Assembly: GCA_031270325.1 (NCBI GenBank)
Contig: JAISXW010000011.1
Span: 1 to 64,000 of the forward strand
Direction of reading: 5' to 3'
Length of the DNA stretch: 64,000 bases
Source of the DNA: Streptococcaceae bacterium
GTDB taxonomy: Bacteria > Bacillota > Bacilli > Lactobacillales > Streptococcaceae
How positions within the stretch are numbered: the stretch's first letter is position 1; every line of letters begins with the position of its first letter. Shown here in pieces: positions 57,855 to 64,000 of the stretch. Position numbers and translations under genes: made by a program. The notes under the pieces were generated by a model. That model searched no databases and was not told the origin of the DNA. It saw only the letters and a list, made by a program, of their open reading frames with translations.

Positions 57855-58772
57855 ATGAACAACATTTTTAAAGGTAAAGATATAGAATTTGCTTACAAAA
57901 AGGATCAGTTAGTCTTAAAGGGCTTATCACTTTCTATTGGAGAAGGTCAGATTTATGGGTTATTAGGTCCAAACGGTGCAGGGAAGTCTACCTTGACCCG
58001 AGTGATGTTGGGCTTGGATGATGCAAAATCTGGAAAAATTGAGTGGTTCGGTAAAAAGCCGAATAAGGATACCAATAAACAGATTGGCTATGTGCCACAG
58101 GATTTAGCGCTTATCTATGATTTGTCAGCCTATGAAAACGTTCTGTTTTTCGGCAAGCTGTATGGCTTAAAAGGGGATGAGCTAAAGGCACAGACCAAAT
58201 ACGCATTGGAATTTGTTGGTTTATGGGAGGAACGAAGCAAGACTCCCAAAAATTTCTCAGGTGGTATGAAGAGAAGGTTGAACATTGCCTGTGGCATTGT
58301 GCATGATCCGGATGTGATTATTTTGGACGAGCCTACTGTGGGAGTCGATCCTCAATCACGCAATCATATTTTGGATTCGATTGTGGCGCTGAACCAGCGT
58401 GGCAGAACGATCGTCTATATTTCACATTATATGGAAGAAGTAGAAAAAATCTGTTCTCATGTAGGGATCATTGATAAGGGACAGCTGCTTTGTGAAGGCG
58501 AACTGTCTGAAGTGATCCAATCTTATTCTAAACAAGGGCTGATTGAGCTAGAAATGGAAAACGAAGGCACCATCTATGAGGAAAAACTGACGCAATTTGA
58601 TGTCCTTTCTCTAGAAGGACACAGAGTAACGATTGCAATTGCTCAAAAGGATTTTACGATCTTCAAAACGATTCAGGATGTATTTCCACAGGAGATCAAG
58701 AGTTTCAAGTATATCATACCTAATTTGGAGCAAGTATTCTTTGAATTGACCAGAAAGAAATTGAGGGATTAA
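57855..58772 (+). CDS. ABC exporter ATP-binding protein
   Basis: A 305-aa ATPase with Walker A GPNGAGKST near 40, signature FSGGMKRRLN near 135 and Walker B VIILDEPTVGVDPQ near 154. The following genes encode two ABC-2 permeases, the layout of LnrLMN-type (linearmycin resistance) and other antimicrobial or lipid exporters; the substrate is not known. AGGAGG supports ATG 57855 over the ORF-track start at 57819. Confidence 0.9.
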   Translation: MNNIFKGKDIEFAYKKDQLVLKGLSLSIGEGQIYGLLGPNGAGKSTLTRVMLGLDDAKSGKIEWFGKKPNKDTNKQIGYVPQDLALIYDLSAYENVLFFGKLYGLKGDELKAQTKYALEFVGLWEERSKTPKNFSGGMKRRLNIACGIVHDPDVIILDEPTVGVDPQSRNHILDSIVALNQRGRTIVYISHYMEEVEKICSHVGIIDKGQLLCEGELSEVIQSYSKQGLIELEMENEGTIYEEKLTQFDVLSLEGHRVTIAIAQKDFTIFKTIQDVFPQEIKSFKYIIPNLEQVFFELTRKKLRD

Positions 58773-58774
58773 GA

Positions 58775-59926
58775 ATGAAAACAATTTTCTTAACCAGTTT
58801 AAAGAGAAAAATCAAATCACCCTTGATAGTGACCAACTATATTTTATTGCCATTATTGTTGATCTTCATTTTAGGGAATGCCTTGTCATCTGCTTTTGAA
58901 TCATCTGAAAAGGAAAAGATAGGGACGACCATTAAGAAGGTTGAAACGATTGTTGTCAATCAAGATACAGGTCAACTTGGCACGAGTATCGTTGGATTTT
59001 TAACAAATAAAGACAACAATCAGACACTCAATATTAAAGAGTTTTCAAATTTAGATCAGGCAAAAAAAGAATTGACAACAGGTAAATATGATCAGGTGAT
59101 TTATTTACCGGCTGATTTATCCACAAATTTTCAAGAGAAGAAAAGCAGTGACGTCTCTATTTATGGGACAGACAGCAATATTGATATCATCAATATCACT
59201 GCCCTGACCCTATCCGCTTTTGGAGATGGCTATCAGGTCATGAATGTCTTGAGTGAAAACAGTAGCAAACAGCTGCAAACCCATGTCTATAACAGCTTGT
59301 TAGTTAATGGCAGTAAGGCAGCAACAACGAAAAAGGACAGCAGCAGTATCTCGGCAATCAGTTACTACGGTGTGACGATGCTGATCTTGATTTTATTCTA
59401 CGGATTAGCGAACACGATGAACTTTATTCAGGAAGAGTATGATGGTGCTTTAGGTGATCGTTACCTGAGCTCTTCAGTGACAAAAAGCAGCTTAGTGCTG
59501 GGACAATTATTAACGGGCATCACGATCTCTGTTTTTCAGGGAGGACTGATCGTTCTTAGTTCAAAAGTATTGTTCAATGTTGATTATGGTGAGAAGCCTT
59601 GGGTCGTGTTGGTCACGATTCTCGTTGCCTCAATCTTCTTCAATGCATTAGGCTTGATTTTAGGCGTTTTGGGTAGAAGGACCGAGGCGGTGGACAGGAT
59701 CGTTACTCTGATGATACCAGCTATGACATTCATAGGCGGTGGTTTTGTGAAGCTCGATATGGGGGAGTTGTCAGAACTCAGTCTCAATGAGATTTTTCAA
59801 AAACCGCTGTTCAACTATATGCAGCAGGGGGTTGTTGACATGAAACCGGTATACACGACTCTGCTCTATTCCGCTATATTTATTGCCTTATCTATCAGGC
59901 TGTTAACGAAAAGGAGAGTCAAATGA
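58775..59926 (+). CDS. ABC-2 family permease
   Basis: A 383-aa membrane protein with one N-terminal span, a large external domain (residues about 45-200) and five C-terminal spans (GVTMLILILFYGLANTMNF onward), as in ABC-2 exporters. It starts 2 nt after the ATPase gene. Confidence 0.85.
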   Translation: MKTIFLTSLKRKIKSPLIVTNYILLPLLLIFILGNALSSAFESSEKEKIGTTIKKVETIVVNQDTGQLGTSIVGFLTNKDNNQTLNIKEFSNLDQAKKELTTGKYDQVIYLPADLSTNFQEKKSSDVSIYGTDSNIDIINITALTLSAFGDGYQVMNVLSENSSKQLQTHVYNSLLVNGSKAATTKKDSSSISAISYYGVTMLILILFYGLANTMNFIQEEYDGALGDRYLSSSVTKSSLVLGQLLTGITISVFQGGLIVLSSKVLFNVDYGEKPWVVLVTILVASIFFNALGLILGVLGRRTEAVDRIVTLMIPAMTFIGGGFVKLDMGELSELSLNEIFQKPLFNYMQQGVVDMKPVYTTLLYSAIFIALSIRLLTKRRVK

Positions 59927-61020
59927 AACTATTCGAGTTATATCTCAAAAGAATTTTCAAAAGAAAGATGACCTTCTTAATGATGATTTTGTTGCCGATC
60001 ATGGCGACCTTCATGGTTGTCAGCCAATACAACGAAGCAACGAAAGTATCGCTAACGCTCTATGCAGATGATCCTAAAATGGAAAGCTACGTGTCGCGGA
60101 TGCTTAAAAATCAGAATGTTGAAGTGGTAACCGCAAAGCATCAACAGGAGGCGATGGATCATCAAACCAATCTGGGAATCGTTTTGACTCAAAAATTGAA
60201 GGACATTTATCAAAACCCCCAAGCGCTTAAAGCGAAGATGTATGAGAAGGATGTCAGCTTCAATTCTAAAACACTTGAAGTAAAAATGAACAGTATTTTG
60301 TCAACGATACAGACGTTGGCAAAAAACTCGGCTACTCAGACATTGTTTGAAGAAAATCTGGATAAAGTCGAAAAAGACAGTTCTACGATTGGTTTCAAGA
60401 CGAAAACATTGGGAAATCCGAATGCCGTGATTTTAACGAGTGCATTTAATATGGTCGTGTTTGTCATGATTTTTTGGACAATGACGAGTACTTTGCTGTT
60501 TTTAGATGATAAATTCCATTCGACAACACAGCGGTTTTTATTAACAACAAAGAGTAAATTCAGCTACTATGTTCAAACGATTGGCGTATTTGCCCTGATT
60601 GGTGTCATGCAATTCTTGCTGATGCTCGTCCTGTTGGTCACAGTTTTCAAAATTGATCTCGGCATCTCAGCTCAGCAGCTGTTGTTACTGATTGCCGCAT
60701 ATGGGTTACTGAATATTATTGCAGCAGGGCTTGGTTTATTGCTGGTAAGTGTGACGACCAAAAAATCTACGGGTCAGTTACTGGCAAAAGTGGTTGCCTT
60801 ACCACTGGCAATGCTGGGCGGTACCTTGTGGCCAGCAGCCATCATGCCGGAAGCTATGCAGAAAGTTGCGGCTTTCCTACCTACTTATTGGCTGACAGAA
60901 ATCAATAATCAGTTGTTTACGGGACTTCAAGGAGCAGTTGGAAGTTATTTCATCAAATTAATGATTTGTACTGTCGTTATTTTTGGATTACTGAGCAGAG
61001 TGAGAAGTGAAAATGTTTAA
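59923..61020 (+). CDS. ABC-2 family permease
   Basis: A 365-aa second permease of the same layout (first span MTFLMMILLPIMATFMVV; late LGLLLVSVTTKKSTGQLLAK and LPLAMLGGTLWPAAIMPE). It overlaps the preceding gene by 4 nt. Together the two probably form a heterodimeric pore. Confidence 0.85.
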   Translation: MKLFELYLKRIFKRKMTFLMMILLPIMATFMVVSQYNEATKVSLTLYADDPKMESYVSRMLKNQNVEVVTAKHQQEAMDHQTNLGIVLTQKLKDIYQNPQALKAKMYEKDVSFNSKTLEVKMNSILSTIQTLAKNSATQTLFEENLDKVEKDSSTIGFKTKTLGNPNAVILTSAFNMVVFVMIFWTMTSTLLFLDDKFHSTTQRFLLTTKSKFSYYVQTIGVFALIGVMQFLLMLVLLVTVFKIDLGISAQQLLLLIAAYGLLNIIAAGLGLLLVSVTTKKSTGQLLAKVVALPLAMLGGTLWPAAIMPEAMQKVAAFLPTYWLTEINNQLFTGLQGAVGSYFIKLMICTVVIFGLLSRVRSENV

Positions 61021-61424
61021 GGCAGGCAGTCTACACACGTAAAAAATTATGATATCTATTTTTCAGTTAGCGAACTGGATTGGTGAGACGGTGTTAGGGC
61101 TAAAAGAGCTCATCACAGGGGCATCACTAGAAACTGATGTATTTGCATTTGCTGGTTGATATTTTTGGTTTAAAAACATTTCATATTCTATAGGATAACG
61201 AGATGTCAATTTATGATATTAAGTTTGCGAAAAAGTAGAGCAGTAGTTGAGCCGATTGTTCTTTGTTTAGGGGTTCCGAAGTGGTAAATCGACCCAAAGG
61301 CGAATTTAACCATCGTAGTAATGCGTAGGTTGAATCTGGTCTGTCGATCCCCCCAGCTTTAGTGTATACGATCAACTAATTTCACACATGCGCCTTAAAT
61401 CTGCTCCACCCTTTTGTTAAGCCT
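61021..61424 (+). other. Gap after the ABC exporter: fragments and the right direct repeat
   Basis: Possible short frames are 61049-61159 (MISIFQLANWIGETVLGLKE) and a short one at 61203 (MSIYDIKFAKK). Neither has a convincing ribosome-binding site; they look like remnants. The right direct-repeat copy is at 61240-61271. The sequence beyond (61272-61424), including a stretch of six C near 61352, holds no gene or tRNA that I can support. Confidence 0.4.
61240..61271 (+). repeat. Direct repeat, right copy, bounding the ABC exporter island
   Basis: A 30/32 match to 57199-57230. Here it lacks the left arm of the lrgB terminator stem, so it is a partial duplicate rather than a functional terminator. 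Confidence 0.75.
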
Positions 61425-61453
61425 AAACTACCGATTGTAAGTCGGTAGTTTTT
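61425..61453 (+). terminator. Terminator upstream of topA
   Basis: AAACTACCGA pairs with TCGGTAGTTT across a 7-nt loop, then T. It would close transcription from the island. Confidence 0.8.
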
Positions 61454-61506
61454 GATTTTTAAAAAAGCGTTTCTCCTATAAGAAAACACGATGACGTTTT
61501 TCTTCC

Positions 61507-61535
61507 TTGACAATCCCCAAAAAAGCCGTTATCAT
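61507..61535 (+). promoter_or_regulatory. topA promoter
   Basis: TTGACA (61507-61512), 17 bp, TATCAT (61530-61535). Confidence 0.75.
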
Positions 61536-61570
61536 AGGTTGACGATACTTAATAGAAAGTTGGCACCAAG

Positions 61571-63739
61571 ATGGTCGCAACAACAACTCAAGCAAAAGAA
61601 ACGGCAGAGACTTCAACAGCAAAAGCCAAGAAGCAAGCCGCAACACCTAAAAAAACACCTAAGAAGCGAGCGAGTTCAAAGATTAAAAAGAACTTGGTCA
61701 TTGTTGAGTCCCCTGCTAAGGCTAAGACAATCGAAAAATATCTGGGGCGTAACTATAAGGTTGTCGCATCAGTGGGACACATTCGGGATTTGAAAAAGTC
61801 AACCATGTCTGTTGACATCAAGAACCACTATGAACCCCAATACATCAATATTCGCGGTAAAGGTCCGCTCATCAATTCACTTAAAAAAGAAGCCAAGAAT
61901 GCCAAAGCTGTCTATCTAGCAAGTGACCCGGATAGAGAGGGAGAAGCGATTGCTTGGCACTTGGCGCATATTTTAGGCTTAGATGTCCATGATAAAAACC
62001 GTGTCGTTTTTAACGAAATCACTAAAGATGCGGTAAAGGAAGCCTTTAAAGAACCACGGTCAATTGACTTAGATTTGGTCGATGCTCAACAAGCACGCCG
62101 CATTCTCGATCGTTTGGTGGGCTATTCAATTTCGCCTATTCTATGGAAGAAAATCAAAAAAGGTTTGTCAGCTGGTCGTGTGCAATCCATCGCCCTCAAG
62201 CTGATTATTGATCGTGAAAAGGAAATCAATGCCTTTATTCCAGAGGAATACTGGTCAATCGCAGGCAATTTCAAAAAAGGCACGAAGAAATTTGCGGCTA
62301 ACTTTTACGGTCTTGATGGCAAGAAGAAAAAACTGCATCATAACTCAGATGTCTTAGAAGTCATGGAACGGCTGACATCTGCTGATTTTAGGGTCGATCA
62401 GGTCGATAAAAAAGAGCGCCGGCGCAATGCACCGCTGCCTTATACGACTTCCTCTTTGCAACAAGATTCAGCTAATAAAATCAATTTTAGGGCTAGAAAG
62501 ACGATGTCTGTTGCCCAACAACTGTATGAAGGGATCACGCTTGGCCCTAACGGTCATCAAGGGCTGATTACATATATGAGGACGGACTCAACCCGTATTT
62601 CGCCCCTTGCTCAAACCGCTGCTGCAAGCTATATCGTTGACACCTATGGCGAACCTTATAGTAAGCATGGCAGTCGTGTCAAGAATATTGCCGGTGCGCA
62701 GGATGCCCATGAGGCGATTCGCCCGTCCAATGTCTTGTATACACCCGAAAGTATTGCCAAGTATCTCGACAAAGACCAATTAAAGTTGTATCGCTTGATT
62801 TGGAATCGTTTTGTTGCTAGCCAGATGACAGCGGCGATCTTTGATACGGTCAAGGTTAATCTCTCGCAAAACGGTGTGATCTTTACAGCAAATGGTTCTC
62901 AGGTCAAGTTTGAGGGCTACATGGCTGTCTATAATGATGCCGATAAAAGTAAAATGTTACCAGAGATGGCAGTTGGCGATCTTGTCAAAAAAGAAACGAT
63001 TCAGCCCGAGCAGCATTTCACTCAGCCACCTGCACGTTACAGCGAAGCAACCTTAATCAAGACACTAGAAGAAATCGGTGTCGGTCGGCCGTCTACCTAT
63101 GCACCAACGCTGGAAACGATTCAACGGCGCTACTATGTTAAACTCTCTGCTAAGCGCTTTGAGCCGACAGAGCTAGGTGAGATTGTCAATCAAATGGTTG
63201 TGGCATTTTTCCCCAATATCGTCAATACAGCCTTTACGGTTGATATGGAGCGGTCATTGGACGATGTCGAACATGGCACCAGACAGTGGGTAGATGTGGT
63301 AGATAAGTTTTATCAACCTTTTGCGCTTGAGTTGGAAAAAGCTGAAACCGAGATTGAAAAGATTCAAATCAAAGACGAACCAGCTGGCTTTGACTGTGAC
63401 GTTTGTGGGCATCCGATGGTCATCAAACTGGGAAAATATGGTAAGTTTTATGCCTGTAGTAATTTCCCAGATTGCCGTAATACCAAAGCCATTGTTAAAG
63501 AGATTGGTGTGATTTGTCCGACCTGTCATCAAGGTCAAGTCATTGAGCGAAAATCAAAACGCAATCGGATTTTCTACGGTTGTGCCCGTTATCCTGACTG
63601 TGACTTTACCTCATGGGATAAACCAATTGGCCGTGATTGTCCAAAATGTGGGCAATTCTTGGTCGAAAAGAAAGTCCGTGGTGGCGGTAAACAAGTTGTT
63701 TGTAGCAACGGTGACTATGAGGAAGAAAAGATTAAATAG
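61571..63739 (+). CDS. topA: DNA topoisomerase I
   Basis: A 722-aa type IA topoisomerase that relaxes negative supercoils. After an unusual lysine/alanine-rich N-terminal extension of about 40 residues ([20 protein letters not shown]) the TOPRIM domain begins [18 protein letters not shown]. The catalytic tyrosine is in [10 protein letters not shown] near 335. Three zinc-ribbon repeats end the protein ([24 protein letters not shown]); the last keeps only three cysteines ([10 protein letters not shown]). A dprA or other partner is not seen upstream. Confidence 0.96.
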   Translation: MVATTTQAKETAETSTAKAKKQAATPKKTPKKRASSKIKKNLVIVESPAKAKTIEKYLGRNYKVVASVGHIRDLKKSTMSVDIKNHYEPQYINIRGKGPLINSLKKEAKNAKAVYLASDPDREGEAIAWHLAHILGLDVHDKNRVVFNEITKDAVKEAFKEPRSIDLDLVDAQQARRILDRLVGYSISPILWKKIKKGLSAGRVQSIALKLIIDREKEINAFIPEEYWSIAGNFKKGTKKFAANFYGLDGKKKKLHHNSDVLEVMERLTSADFRVDQVDKKERRRNAPLPYTTSSLQQDSANKINFRARKTMSVAQQLYEGITLGPNGHQGLITYMRTDSTRISPLAQTAAASYIVDTYGEPYSKHGSRVKNIAGAQDAHEAIRPSNVLYTPESIAKYLDKDQLKLYRLIWNRFVASQMTAAIFDTVKVNLSQNGVIFTANGSQVKFEGYMAVYNDADKSKMLPEMAVGDLVKKETIQPEQHFTQPPARYSEATLIKTLEEIGVGRPSTYAPTLETIQRRYYVKLSAKRFEPTELGEIVNQMVVAFFPNIVNTAFTVDMERSLDDVEHGTRQWVDVVDKFYQPFALELEKAETEIEKIQIKDEPAGFDCDVCGHPMVIKLGKYGKFYACSNFPDCRNTKAIVKEIGVICPTCHQGQVIERKSKRNRIFYGCARYPDCDFTSWDKPIGRDCPKCGQFLVEKKVRGGGKQVVCSNGDYEEEKIK

Positions 63740-63765
63740 TACGATACGATGAAGACTAAGAGTGC

Positions 63766-63798
63766 AACACGCTGTCACTGTATGACGGCGTGTTTTTG
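63766..63798 (+). terminator. topA terminator
   Basis: AACACGCTGTCA and TGACGGCGTGTT pair, followed by TTTT. Confidence 0.85.
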
Positions 63799-63824
63799 TT
63801 TGAACCAATCGAGGCGCTAACGTT

Positions 63825-64000
63825 TAAACCAAAAATATCAAGCGTGGTCAAAAAAGAGTGGTCGTTGGTCAAAAAAGAGTCGGCGTTGGTCAAAAAAGAG
63901 TGTCTGTCGAGTAAAAAAGATGTGCCGTCTGGAAAAAAAGAGTGATCGTCATGTAAAAAAGATGCGCCGTCGGATAAAAAATGGTCATCTTTTATCAAGC
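63825..64000. repeat. Array 6: at least eight units of 21 bp, running off the window
   Basis: Units such as GGTCAAAAAAGAGTGGTCGT and GGTCAAAAAAGAGTCGGCGT follow at exactly 21-bp steps from 63825 to 63992, diverging to the right (GAGTAAAAAAGATGTGCCGT). A constant A6 tract recurs once per unit, hence in helical phase. No clear dyad is visible, unlike the other arrays. It lies right after the topA terminator. Confidence 0.85.

Noticed and set aside
61300-61370. tRNA-like or tmRNA-like sequence (CTGTCGATCCCCCC)
   Set aside because: A T-arm-like string is present but no acceptor stem, anticodon arm or CCA fits around it.
61491-61793. 100-aa ORF overlapping the topA start
   Set aside because: Out-of-frame shadow of topA with low-complexity K/Q composition, overlapping the topA promoter.

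Overview
The window looks like a chromosome segment from a low-GC Gram-positive of the Streptococcaceae, most like Lactococcus or its sister group around L. piscium/L. raffinolactis (Pseudolactococcus). The reasons are an rpoB opening with TTG, adjacent pfkA-pyk with a CcpA-type site upstream, gpsA-galU, dltXABCD, a 500-aa pyruvate kinase, TTGACA/TATAAT promoters and GGAGG ribosome-binding sites. The assignment is by protein likeness only. I see no rRNA, tRNA or CRISPR array.

Layout. 0.3-10 kb: a HAD phosphatase fused to a MazG-like domain, then rpoB and rpoC; rpoB has a long leader with a built-in terminator. 10-17 kb: a secreted V8-like serine protease, a beta-glucoside locus (GntR regulator, PTS IIC, GH1 phospho-beta-glucosidase) with a cre site over its promoter, and an MFS exporter with a palindromic operator. 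17-20 kb: small accessory genes (a frameshifted membrane protein, two GNAT acetyltransferases, an NTF2-like protein, a 45-aa basic protein, a small membrane protein). 20.9-28.8 kb: chorismate/tyrosine pathway cluster aroE-DUF1643-aroB-flavin reductase-aroC-TSUP-DUF1634-tyrA-aroA. 29-34 kb: an unknown protein, a probable orphan small RNA, coaA (minus), an SGNH hydrolase with an rRNA-type methyltransferase, and an EcsC-family protein. 34-39 kb: a TetR regulator divergent from a 1,423-aa activase/dehydratase-like protein. 39-50 kb, minus strand: dltXABCD, rsmG, a prenyl diphosphate synthase with a Gx transporter and a NusG-II protein, and gpsA-galU. 50-57 kb, plus strand: XpaC/TelA pair, nagA, pfkA, pyk, lrgAB. 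57.2-61.3 kb: a foreign-looking island with Tn916-like regulatory gene remnants and a three-gene ABC exporter, bounded by a 32-bp direct repeat. Then topA.

The most unusual content is non-coding. Six intergenic arrays of degenerate short units (1869-2141, 19944-20749, 30888-31601, 44417-45151, 27454-27551, 63825-end) occupy about 2.8 kb. Five have a period of exactly 21 bp (two helical turns) and one of 22 bp; up to about 35 units run without an indel although their sequence varies. Most units carry a small dyad, and the motif differs between arrays except that arrays 2 and 3 share one. Array 2 is a mirror image: 19 units forward, an 8-bp centre, 19 units reversed. They sit mostly between transcription units, outside terminators. 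Separately, two copies of a 112-bp hairpin-forming element (about 79% identical without gaps, with compensatory stem changes) lie at 34082-34193 and 44261-44372 in opposite orientation. I also note at least five genes whose -10 box ends 6-7 nt before the ATG, which predicts leaderless mRNAs.

Coordinates, repeat counts and alignments were made by eye. Family names come from recognised motifs, not database searches.
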